Below the pieces are notes generated by a model, which worked only from the letters and a program-made list of their open reading frames with translations, was not told where the DNA came from and made no database searches. A DNA stretch of 7,520 nt from Vibrio casei (GTDB taxonomy: Bacteria; Pseudomonadota; Gammaproteobacteria; Enterobacterales; Vibrionaceae), in contig NZ_AP018684.1 of the NCBI RefSeq assembly GCF_002218025.2, positions 1-7,520 on the forward strand, written 5' to 3'. A program made the position numbers and the translations under genes. Below are positions 1 to 5,641 of the stretch, piece after piece (the stretch's first letter is position 1; each line of letters starts with the position of its first letter).

Positions 1-50
1 TCGCATGTCTCAACCTGAATTTTGGTAGTAACAGTTTGATGCTAATAACA

Positions 51-80
51 AAAAAAGCCTCCCCAATGGGTGGCTTTTTT
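51..80 (-). terminator. Intrinsic terminator downstream of the minus-strand secreted-protein gene
   Basis: An A-run plus GCC-T-CCC arm (51-63) pairs with GGG-T-GGC plus a T-run (68-80), with one T-T mismatch and a short CAAT loop. On the minus strand it reads as a GC stem followed by six T. It lies about 45 bp past the stop of the gene at 127-477, so it most likely ends that transcript. The A and T flanks would also let it stop plus-strand transcription entering from the left. Confidence 0.8.
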
Positions 81-126
81 CTAAATCGCGGTACAGATTA
101 AGTGTAGTTACGTTAAATTCTTTGAC

Positions 127-477
127 TCAATAGCACTTACCATATGAAGGAGCTTGTTTTACCTGATAAGTCCTACCGTTCTGATCTTTGGTTCTGGTGT
201 ATGAATAAATACTAGATAAATCATCATAATAAGATGGTAACTCTAATGCGCTATAACCTCCATTTGGCCACTCAACAACAGCATAATTATTCCAAGAATT
301 ATACTCATAGCTGTTTGTTGCTTCATTCAGTGCATCACCTGAAACAACTGTACTAGGGACTTTATAAGAATCACCCCATGAGAAATCTTTTCTTTGATAC
401 TTAACACATGCATAGTCTTGTGATGCAGAGACACTGAAGCTAAATAAAAAAAGAAGAAAATAAAAAAGTTTAAACAT
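127..477 (-). CDS. Small secreted protein of unknown function (116 aa)
   Basis: The product starts with a lysine and about 15 hydrophobic residues rich in Phe and Leu, then Ser-Val-Ser-Ala-Ser, a clear Sec signal peptide with likely cleavage near residue 18-19. The mature part is about 98 residues, rich in Tyr, Ser and Asn. It has only two cysteines, one near the mature N terminus (ACVKY) and one in the last three residues (KCY), so a disulfide between the two ends in the periplasm is plausible. An AAGGG-like ribosome site lies about 5 bases before the ATG at 477, which supports this start. The gene stands alone and is followed by a terminator at 51-80. I do not recognise the family. Size, single-gene layout and AT content fit an integron cassette or other accessory gene, but no attC is visible next to it. 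Confidence 0.7.
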   Translation of the reverse strand: MFKLFYFLLFLFSFSVSASQDYACVKYQRKDFSWGDSYKVPSTVVSGDALNEATNSYEYNSWNNYAVVEWPNGGYSALELPSYYDDLSSIYSYTRTKDQNGRTYQVKQAPSYGKCY

Positions 478-837
478 GTAACCCTTACTAAGGTTGCAGA
501 AAAAACCATATGATAACCCGTTAAAATTAAATTAGTAAGTAAGTTAAGCTAAAGTGTATATCGACCATATTATGTATAGTGTTTATTAAGTTAAATTACG
601 TTAAATTCAACTCATCACATTAAGCTACATATTGCATTCTAACATTCAAAAATCGTTTTAAGCCTTTGAGCTTAAGTTGACCATGAAATATTAAATAGGC
701 ATAAATCAACGTATAAATACGGCATCTCGCCATATAGAAAGCGTTATACACTTCGCAGTGCAAAAAGGTTCACATCCAAAACGACATTCGCTAAAATGTG
801 TGCTGCTAATTCACAATACAGTTTTCGGAGCTTAACT
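478..837. other. AT-rich intergenic region between two divergent secreted-protein genes
   Basis: About 360 bp with no supportable gene. It should hold promoters for both flanking genes; only the plus-strand one (677-705) could be picked out with some confidence. A near-match to a DnaA box at 743-751 (TTATACACT, one base off TTATNCACA) is isolated and probably chance. No attC site or repeat array was seen. Confidence 0.5.
677..705 (+). promoter_or_regulatory. Candidate sigma70 promoter for the secreted-protein gene at 838
   Basis: TTGACC (677-682, five of six consensus bases) is followed after 17 bases by CATAAA (700-705, four of six). A transcript would start near 712 and have a leader of about 125 nt before the ATG at 838. 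The assignment rests only on the consensus match and spacing. Confidence 0.45.
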
Positions 838-1359
838 ATGAAAAAATTCCTGTTCCTTCTTTCGTTAATTTCTCTGAATAGTCATGCAGCATTTACTTTC
901 GATTTAACCGACCCGAATAACCTAAAATTAGCGGATGCCTTCCCTTCTTATGAACTTTTGCGAATTGTTGATTTTTCTGATACTCAAAGTGGCCGTTCTT
1001 TAGTTGCTTTTAAAGCTGATAAGAACAGTGAAAACTGGGATTCTATTTTCTCTGCAGACATCAGCAGCACTAAGGATGGGAAGCAAAAACTTTACATCTA
1101 TCTTGCTAAAACTTGTAATGACAAAGATATAATAGAAGAAACTGTGGTTAAGACCAATGGACAAAATGTTCGTTATCATTCGTTTTGTAATGGTTCAAAT
1201 ATCTATTTGACTCCATACAGTAAAGCCGGAGATAACTTCTTGGTTGACCAGTTTAAAAAGAAAAATATTGTTAAGTTTGAGTTTTCTGATATTTCCTTGA
1301 TTTTTGATGCAAAGGGCTTTACCAAAGCATGGAACAGTTATGGTGGGGATGCGCTGTAA
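838..1359 (+). CDS. Small secreted protein of unknown function (173 aa), cassette-like
   Basis: The start at 838 is preferred over an in-frame ATG at 796: it has GGAG at 827-830 with 7-base spacing, and it puts a standard signal peptide (MKKFLFLLSLISLNSHA, cleavage likely after A17) at the N terminus, whereas the longer form would bury it behind 14 polar residues. The mature protein is about 156 residues with alternating polar and beta-like segments and two cysteines, in AKTCND and SFCNGS, that could form a disulfide about 28 residues apart. No known domain is recognised. The half attC that begins 4 bp after the stop codon makes this very likely the gene of a Vibrio superintegron cassette. 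Cassette genes are often unique, secreted or membrane proteins of unknown role, which fits. Confidence 0.75.
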   Translation: MKKFLFLLSLISLNSHAAFTFDLTDPNNLKLADAFPSYELLRIVDFSDTQSGRSLVAFKADKNSENWDSIFSADISSTKDGKQKLYIYLAKTCNDKDIIEETVVKTNGQNVRYHSFCNGSNIYLTPYSKAGDNFLVDQFKKKNIVKFEFSDISLIFDAKGFTKAWNSYGGDAL

Positions 1360-1363
1360 AAAC

Positions 1364-1413
1364 GTTCAACAAAGCATTTAAGAGTGATTTGCAACGCTTA
1401 GCGTTAGAAATCT
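1364..1413 (+). repeat. Left half of a Vibrio-type integron attC site
   Basis: GTTCAAC (1364-1370) fits the RYYYAAC outer box that opens an attC directly after a cassette gene. The following AAAGCATTTAAGAG segment, then CAACGC-TTA-GCGTT, follow the order seen in the left half of V. cholerae repeats as I recall them. The segment 1387-1413 folds as GATTT, two unpaired bases, AACGC, TTA loop, GCGTT, two unpaired bases, AAATC, the same small imperfect hairpin found in the left half of those repeats. No matching right half (complementary L and R boxes ending in GTTRRRY) is seen within the usual 60-140 bp, so the site looks truncated or interrupted. Confidence 0.65.
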
Positions 1414-1904
1414 GGTAGTTATTATTCCTATGTTCAATCGCTACCCCTACAACGAAGAACGGCTCCCAATCGGGGAAAACATCTAAGCGTGTTTTTAAGT
1501 TACTTTCCCACAATTCAGCACCATTCAAGCCGGACATTCAGTTAAGCGAAAAACCTAGGTTTCCCCGCGGGCCAGTCAGCTTCCCCAAACTCAAAACCGA
1601 AACCCTCCGAGGTGAGATAGTTGTCTTGTGTGGCACAAAGATCGGTGTTCATTATTCCTATTATGTTAAACGGGCGAGTTAGCTATCAAAAAACCCCACC
1701 TAAGCTCCTCACAGCCTCCTGACATCGTTTTTAAGCACTTACTAGTCCCTACTTGCCCAGAATTCGCGCTGTAAGTTTGTAACGCTTTTAGCGCGATTTA
1801 CAGGGTAAAAATTTTCAAACCGGTTTCAAACAAAAAACACCCTCTAACGGTCATTTTTCAATTTCATCCACTTTCTGGCAAATGCTTTTGTCTTTTACAA
1901 AACC
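1414..1904. other. Non-coding stretch after the half attC, with small inverted and direct repeats
   Basis: No gene is supported in about 490 bp. One plus-strand frame stays open from 1419 to 1682 but has no ATG and no ribosome site. Visible structure: a nested inverted repeat at 1769-1803 (CTGTAA/TTACAG around CGCT-TTT-AGCG), and TTTCAAAC twice around CGG at 1813-1831, which contains the palindrome AAACCGGTTT. The tail of an attC-like sequence may sit at 1664-1684 (CGGGCGAGTTAGC resembles the CGGGCGTT ending of Vibrio attC sites with an extra base), but this is weak. Confidence 0.4.
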
Positions 1905-1957
1905 ATTCGTGGACCAGGAAAGAAATGCGGAGCATTTTCCTTTCTTGGTCTACGAAT
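1905..1957 (+). repeat. Long imperfect hairpin, about 24 bp stem
   Basis: The arm 1905-1928 (starting ATTCGTGGACCAGGAAAG) pairs with 1932-1957 (ending CTTTCTTGGTCTACGAAT) around a very short loop, with a 2-base bulge. The two substitutions between the arms give G-U pairs if the plus strand is RNA but A-C mismatches on the minus strand, hinting at a plus-sense RNA or a single-strand fold of that strand. No T-run follows, so it is not an intrinsic terminator. Confidence 0.75.
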
Positions 1958-2004
1958 TGAGACAAGCGGAGCGCGTCAGAATCTTACGAACGACACCTCG
2001 CTTG

Positions 2005-2019
2005 GGGGACTGCATCCCC
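2005..2019 (+). repeat. Small GC hairpin GGGGA-CTGCA-TCCCC
   Basis: A perfect 5-bp G-rich stem with a 5-base loop, set in a locally C-rich segment (about 1995-2080). It may be one element of the folded region between the half attC and the recombinase operon. There is no T-run, so it is not a typical terminator. Confidence 0.45.
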
Positions 2020-2111
2020 TGACCCCTGCCAAATTCACTCAAACCCACCTTAAAAACGGGTCGGAGACGCCCCTTATTTTAAGGCGAATTTTCGCAAATT
2101 TTCGCGCAACA

Positions 2112-2160
2112 AGTTGCACGCTATGTGGAAATCATAGATTTCCTTACATAGCGTGCAACT
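2112..2160 (+). repeat. Near-perfect 22-bp hairpin with a 2-base bulge
   Basis: Arm 2112-2126 (AGTTGCACGCTATGT) is exactly complementary to 2146-2160, and the inner GGAAATC (2127-2133) to GATTTCC (2137-2143), with loop ATA and an extra TT at 2144-2145. It overlaps a second palindrome, GCAAC-AA-GTTGC (2106-2117), and the word CGCAACAA occurs at 2105-2112, 2183-2190 and 2197-2204. No T-run follows, so it is unlikely to be a terminator. A protein-binding or recombination site, or a folded single-strand DNA element, is more plausible. It lies about 50 bp upstream of the promoter at 2213. Confidence 0.8.
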
Positions 2161-2212
2161 ATAAGGTTATTTATACATTTCACGCAACAACTTAGGCGCA
2201 ACAATAATGATA

Positions 2213-2241
2213 TTGTAATTAACAAAAGCAAACCGTATACT
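2213..2241 (+). promoter_or_regulatory. Sigma70-type promoter of the recombinase operon and its leader
   Basis: TTGTAA (2213-2218) and TATACT (2236-2241) are separated by exactly 17 bases, with AT-rich sequence upstream. Transcription would begin near 2247-2249, at the first stem of the folded leader and about 315 nt before the first start codon of the operon. It is the best promoter match in the window by consensus and spacing. Confidence 0.7.
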
Positions 2242-2243
2242 TT

Positions 2244-2539
2244 AGGTTCATGCCTACTGCGGCTTAGCAGGAACCTAGTCGATAAATCGACTTACGTGCA
2301 TTCTAACTCCCGTTTGATCAGAGAATCATAAATTGAGTTATGTCTTTGGTGGTGTGCGCCATTGTTAACAAAGCACCATCTGGAAACATGTACCAGATGC
2401 ACTATCTCAAAGTAAGTGACTTCAAAATTCATGCAGTTTCTATGAACTCGTCATAGACGATATTAGGGTGGAACGGTCAACCTGTCTGCGTAAAGACAAA
2501 CTGGCGAACGGTTAATCCGTCCAAATCATTACGATTTGG
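2244..2539 (+). ncRNA. Structured leader RNA (or folded DNA) upstream of the recombinase operon
   Basis: No open frame of note occurs between the promoter and the ATG at 2564, but stems follow one another: AGGTTC/GAACCT (2244-2276) enclosing CTGC/GCAG; AGTCGA/TCGACT (2277-2292); CTTTG/CAAAG (2344-2373) with an inner GGTG/CGCC; CATCTGG/CCAGATG (2377-2399); TCTATGA/TCATAGA (2439-2457); GGAACGG/CCGTCC (2470-2522) enclosing AACC/GGTT and TGTCT/AGACA; and CCAAATC/GATTTGG (2521-2539). Several 6-7 bp stems with short loops in about 300 nt is well above chance. It matches no riboswitch I know. It could be a regulatory leader, an independent RNA processed from the operon transcript, or a DNA recombination site. 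Confidence 0.55.
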
Positions 2540-2563
2540 CTTGTTCTTACAAAAGGGTATTCC

Positions 2564-2812
2564 ATGGATAATTTTGACCCAATAGCAGCTATTGAAGCAG
2601 CCAAGTCAGAGCGGAAATTACGTAAACACCGAAAGTATCAACCTCGCCCATCAAAACTGACGCCTTACCGGTTTGAAATAAAAAAAATGTACGAATCCGG
2701 TGCCAGCCTTAGCTTGATCGAACTTCACCTTCGAACAGAGCACAATCTATCGGCTTCTCGATCTACCATTTTAAGATTTCTTCAAAAAGCAGGGATCGTA
2801 AAGAATGGCTAG
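2564..2812 (+). CDS. Small basic helix-turn-helix protein, possible excisionase or regulator (82 aa)
   Basis: The N-terminal third is highly basic (residues 14-34, many Lys and Arg). The rest reads as a compact DNA-binding fold: helix around residues 33-44 (TPYRFEIKKMYES), a G-A-S turn, helix 49-58, then a second helix-turn-helix unit with SASRSTILRFLQKAG (63-77), typical of a recognition helix. AAAAGGG at 2551-2557 with 6-base spacing supports the start. It is the first gene of the operon and its last 8 bases overlap the recombinase start, so the two are probably translated together. A small basic protein directly upstream of a tyrosine recombinase is a common place for a recombination directionality factor, but an operator-binding regulator acting on the upstream hairpins is equally possible. 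No family name can be assigned with certainty. Confidence 0.7.
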   Translation: MDNFDPIAAIEAAKSERKLRKHRKYQPRPSKLTPYRFEIKKMYESGASLSLIELHLRTEHNLSASRSTILRFLQKAGIVKNG

Positions 2813-3701
2813 AGGACATTTTGCCAAGGCAGAAAAACAAGCGGCCTCTGTTATGAAAGAAATGCAGGGACAGGGTAACGCTATTGAATCAGTCGGAACG
2901 GCTCGAAACTACGAACAAGCTCTGAAAAGTTGCGCTGAATATTTAAAAGAATATAAATTAGGATCTCTTCGAGAAATCACACCTAACATCGCCACTCAAT
3001 ATTTACATATTAGAGCCACGGAAGTGAGTCAAAAAACATTGAACATGGATCGCCAAGCGCTCCAATCCATGATGCAAAATGTTACCCACCAACTCTCTCC
3101 CTCTCAATCTCTTGAAATTGTAAAATCAGAAAGAGAAACCATCGAAAAATCCCGAGCCTATTCTAATGAACAAGTTCAAAGAATCATCTCTCATCAATCT
3201 GACAAACACGCCTTAACGACACAGATTTGTCATCAAGCCGGTTTACGTGCTCATGAGATGTTTACGCTTCGACCGGTAGACGAACAAAAGGCATCACCTA
3301 GAGAAGTTCACCCCCAAAAGTTCTCACACCTAGCTGAATCCAAAACCTACACAGTAAACGGGAAAGGTGGGTTAATACGAGAAGTAAAAATCCCCATTGA
3401 ACTGGCTGAAAAATTAGAAGCCCGCAGGTTCCAAGAGCCTCAGAAAGTAACAGACCGAGGCGTATTTTATACCAGTCATTACGATGTGGCAGGCGGTCTT
3501 AATTTTTCATCTGCGTTTAGCAAAGCTAGTCAGCGTGGACTCGGATTTTCCCATGGAGCCCACGGCTTACGGCACAGCTATGCCCAAGATCGATTTGAAA
3601 AACTCTCTTGGAATATCAAAGAGCGAGATGATGTTCTGAAAATTGTGTCTCAGGAACTTGGTCATTTCCGTCCAGAAATCACAGAGGTCTATCTACGATG
3701 A
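2805..3701 (+). CDS. Tyrosine recombinase / integrase (298 aa)
   Basis: This enzyme should cut and rejoin DNA at specific sites through a covalent 3-prime phosphotyrosine. The N-terminal region (about 30-100) fits the helical core-binding domain. The catalytic domain (about 115-298) shows the whole active site: R148 in AGLRAHE, K187 in the NGKGG turn, H253 and R256 in HGLRH, H287 in ELGHFRPE, and the nucleophile Y296 in EVYLR. The protein stops two residues after that tyrosine, so it lacks a long C-terminal tail, yet nothing essential is missing. The length is usual for the family. The start overlaps the helix-turn-helix gene by 8 bases, with AGGGA at 2791-2795; the stop overlaps the next gene as ATGA. 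It lacks obvious integron-integrase features and is not a clear XerC or XerD, so it is best called the recombinase of an integrative element. Its target site is unknown; hairpins at 2112-2160 and 1905-1957 are candidates. Confidence 0.92.
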   Translation: MARGHFAKAEKQAASVMKEMQGQGNAIESVGTARNYEQALKSCAEYLKEYKLGSLREITPNIATQYLHIRATEVSQKTLNMDRQALQSMMQNVTHQLSPSQSLEIVKSERETIEKSRAYSNEQVQRIISHQSDKHALTTQICHQAGLRAHEMFTLRPVDEQKASPREVHPQKFSHLAESKTYTVNGKGGLIREVKIPIELAEKLEARRFQEPQKVTDRGVFYTSHYDVAGGLNFSSAFSKASQRGLGFSHGAHGLRHSYAQDRFEKLSWNIKERDDVLKIVSQELGHFRPEITEVYLR

Positions 3702-4366
3702 TCCGAATGTTTGCTATTACTTTTGTCATTTTCATTGGAGCCATAATCTCTGCGCCATTTATCCCCTATTTAGCCCCAGATAATTCAATCTATCTCGTTC
3801 AACAAGATCAATCAGGGCAATTACAAATTCTTGCTCAAGGACAAAAAACGTTATGGATTCAGTGGCAATCATGGCTCTACATTGGAGTATTTACGTTATG
3901 TCTATGCGCTCTAATCAGCTTCTTAAATACACTTGTTGTTAAATGGTCAGACAAAGAATTAAGTAAGAAAAGAACTGAAGCAGAAGAAGAAAAAAAACGT
4001 TATCAAGAACTCCAACAGAGCTACAAAAAGCAATGTCGAAAAGAAGCCAATGAAGCCCTTAAAGAGACAAAAAGAAATGTAGAAATGCACTACGAAGAAT
4101 CAAAAAAGACTAAATTGTTAGCCAATAAAAAATTAAGTCATGCAGAGCAAATAAACAAAAGAACAAACCTTAGCTTTGACCGAGAACGAAGAGAAACAAG
4201 AAGTAAAATGGCTCAAAGAGATAGGCTTCGTGAGAAAAGGAAAAACTTAGCTCAATTATTAGAAAGTGGTGTATTTACGTATAAAGATGGAAGTGTAATC
4301 ACAATCAACGAGCTAGATAAGATAGCCAAAAGGTTCATAGATGAGAAAGCTCAGAAAGAAGAATAG
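3698..4366 (+). CDS. Two-pass inner-membrane protein with long charged coiled coil (222 aa)
   Basis: Two hydrophobic helices are evident: about residues 3-25 (FAITFVIFIGAIISAPFIPYL) and about 59-82 (LYIGVFTLCLCALISFLNTL), separated by a short polar loop of some 33 residues that is probably periplasmic. From residue 86 to about 195 the protein is very rich in Lys, Glu, Arg and Gln with heptad-like spacing, predicting a long cytoplasmic coiled coil. A short C-terminal segment (GVFTYKDGSVITINELDKIA, about 191-210) looks folded. The gene shares ATGA with the recombinase stop, a strong sign of coupled translation, and has AGAGG at 3683-3687. No enzymatic motif is seen and I do not recognise the family. 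A membrane anchor or scaffold linking the element's DNA or RNA to the envelope is possible, but this is inference. Confidence 0.75.
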   Translation: MIRMFAITFVIFIGAIISAPFIPYLAPDNSIYLVQQDQSGQLQILAQGQKTLWIQWQSWLYIGVFTLCLCALISFLNTLVVKWSDKELSKKRTEAEEEKKRYQELQQSYKKQCRKEANEALKETKRNVEMHYEESKKTKLLANKKLSHAEQINKRTNLSFDRERRETRSKMAQRDRLREKRKNLAQLLESGVFTYKDGSVITINELDKIAKRFIDEKAQKEE

Positions 4367-4778
4367 ATCCGCAGAATGAGCCCTTTCGGCTGCGCCGACC
4401 CCTACCCATTTCGACTACTTTTTGTAGTGATTTGAGTATCATTTTGGTCGCTTTCCGTGGAGATTTTTCTCTTACCCTTTCGGGCTGCCCTGCGCTGTGT
4501 GTAAAGGCTTTCGCCCCCCATCCGAGTCACACAACACTAATCAACTATTCCTTTACCGCGAGTCCTCTCTAGCAGCTACAAGAGGCGGTTTTATCGTGCT
4601 TAATGCAAGTTATGATTAGTGCCTTTACCTTTCACCTATCGGACTATCCCTTGGTCGGTGAATGATGCGCATCGCTTTGTCCAAAACATCTTGAGTCCAA
4701 ACAAAGTGCAGAAATACTTGAAAGAGGTCTTTGAAGTGTTAAACTAAAAGGACTTCGGTGCAGAAGTATTTCGAATTG
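4367..4778 (+). ncRNA. Structured non-coding region downstream of the recombinase operon
   Basis: About 410 nt without a gene but with many nested complementarities: TCGGC/GCCGA (4386-4398); CGAC/GTCG (4412-4450) closing two small hairpins; GTAAAGGC (4501-4508) with GCCTTTAC (4621-4628), nested outside CACTAATCA (4535-4543) with TGATTAGTG (4613-4621), which encloses a CCTCT/AGAGG plus ACCG/CGGT hairpin; and GAAATACTT (4711-4719) with AAGTATTTC (4764-4772). CCCTTTCGG recurs at 4381 and 4475. The segment ends in a strong terminator (4779-4804), which gives the transcript a defined plus-strand end. It may be a long structured 3-prime UTR, a separate small RNA with its own promoter (none clearly seen), or DNA folded for replication or recombination. 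Confidence 0.5.
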
Positions 4779-4804
4779 GGCAGCCTTGCAGGGCTGCCTT
4801 TTTC
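4779..4804 (+). terminator. Strong intrinsic terminator closing the recombinase operon / structured RNA
   Basis: GGCAGCC (4779-4785) pairs perfectly with GGCTGCC (4792-4798) around a 6-base loop and is followed directly by five T. It separates the structured region on its left from the partition cassette on its right. Confidence 0.9.
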
Positions 4805-4914
4805 ACATCTGAAAGAAGCATAAATCTAAAATCACTTGATCTCAATGATCTATTTCTCACCAAATTCTATTAATTCCATCCAAAACAACCCTTAAAAACG
4901 CTAGTTTCATGATT
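4805..4914. other. AT-rich spacer before the partition operator array
   Basis: No gene, repeat or convincing promoter is seen between the terminator and the repeat array. Confidence 0.4.
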
Positions 4915-4969
4915 TTATACGTATAATTTACGTAAAGTATACGTATAATATACGTAAATTATACGTATA
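4915..4969 (+). repeat. Five 11-bp TACGTA repeats: probable operator/centromere of the parA operon
   Basis: TACGTA occurs five times with the central CG at 4920, 4931, 4942, 4953 and 4964, exactly 11 bp apart, or about one helical turn. The units alternate between the palindromic TATACGTATA type and the TTTACGTAAA type. TATAAT-like -10 words (4922-4927 and 4944-4949) are embedded in the array, so a protein bound there would block the parA promoter. Phased short repeats of this kind upstream of parA are typical sites for ribbon-helix-helix partition proteins, such as the one encoded at 5631. The ribosome site is GGTGG at 4980-4984. Confidence 0.85.
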
Positions 4970-4990
4970 CTTTCATTTTGGTGGCATAGC

Positions 4991-5641
4991 ATGATTTATG
5001 TGATTTGTAATGAAAAAGGCGGTTCAGGAAAAAGCAGTATTGCTCAGACCCTATCCGTTTACTTAAAATTAATAAAATCAAAAGACCCTTTGTTAATCGA
5101 TGCTGATCCTCAAAGAACGACAGCTGAATGGGCAGCAGAAAGATCTGATAGTGATTTACCTCAAATTCCTTGCATTGAACTAACAGGAAATATTACCAAG
5201 CCACTACAAGATTTGAATACTCGATATGACTCTATTGTCATCGACTGTGGCGGAGCAGATTCTAAAGCTATGCGTTCAGCTTTAGCATTCGCTGACATTA
5301 CATTGCTACCATTCAGACCCAAAAGACGAGATTTAAAAGTTGCTCTCGGAATGTCCGAAATCATCGAAACAGCCCAAGCACTAAACTCAAAATTAAAGGT
5401 ATTTTCCTGCGTAACTCAAACTCCAACATTGCCAAGCCAAGGGTATAGAATTCAAGCAGCCAAGAGCCTATTAACATCTCTAGAGTTAAACCCTTTATCT
5501 CACATTACTAGAAATTTAAATGGGTGGGATGATGCTGATGAATCTGGATTAAGTGTCCTTGAATGGGAACAAGATCCAAAAGCAGGTGAAGATGCTAGAG
5601 CCTTGTTTGATGAATTAATGGAGGCAATCAATGAAAAATAA
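4991..5641 (+). CDS. parA: ParA-type partition ATPase, short form (216 aa)
   Basis: A deviant Walker ATPase that, in known systems, forms ATP-dependent dimers on DNA and moves or positions plasmid copies. The Walker A loop KGGSGKSS (residues 9-16) starts almost at the N terminus and carries both the signature lysine K9 and the P-loop lysine K14. DADPQ (37-41) is the A-prime motif and SIVIDCGG (81-88) is Walker B with D85. There is no N-terminal helix-turn-helix, so this is the short type (type Ib, ParF-like) in which the partner protein, not ParA, represses the operon. The gene begins just after the phased TACGTA array and overlaps the next gene by 11 bases. No replication gene lies in the window, so it could serve an integrated element as well as a plasmid. 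VirC1-like or MinD-like roles are less likely given the operator array and the small partner. Confidence 0.9.
   Translation: MIYVICNEKGGSGKSSIAQTLSVYLKLIKSKDPLLIDADPQRTTAEWAAERSDSDLPQIPCIELTGNITKPLQDLNTRYDSIVIDCGGADSKAMRSALAFADITLLPFRPKRRDLKVALGMSEIIETAQALNSKLKVFSCVTQTPTLPSQGYRIQAAKSLLTSLELNPLSHITRNLNGWDDADESGLSVLEWEQDPKAGEDARALFDELMEAINEK

Noticed and set aside
327..509. Minus-strand frame of 60 codons overlapping the secreted-protein gene
   Set aside because: It overlaps the better-supported gene at 127-477 in another frame and has no recognisable fold.
108..608. 13-bp direct repeat TTACGTTAAATTC at 108-120 and 596-608 flanking the first gene
   Set aside because: In AT-rich DNA of this length one or two such repeats are expected by chance, and neither copy has attC or insertion-sequence features.
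743..751. Near DnaA box TTATACACT
   Set aside because: Single copy with one mismatch and no replication gene or iterons nearby.
1319..1537. Minus-strand frame of 72 codons overlapping the end of the secreted-protein gene and the half attC
   Set aside because: It crosses the attC half-site and a better gene on the other strand, with no clear domain.
1364..1547. Reading 1364-1547 as one complete attC ending at GTTAAGC (1541-1547)
   Set aside because: At about 184 bp it would be longer than usual, and the right part is not complementary to the left arm.
1419..1682. An open plus-strand frame of about 87 codons with protein-like composition
   Set aside because: No ATG, no ribosome site and a start inside the half-attC flank. 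It could be a gene remnant but there is nothing to support expression.
2105..2204. CGCAACAA words as replication iterons
   Set aside because: Only three copies with irregular spacing and no Rep protein in the window.
2244..2560. Group I or group II intron, or retron RNA
   Set aside because: No reverse transcriptase or homing endonuclease is present and no conserved intron core or domain V could be seen.
5161..5364. Minus-strand frame inside parA
   Set aside because: Antisense to conserved ATPase sequence; a shadow of parA codon use.
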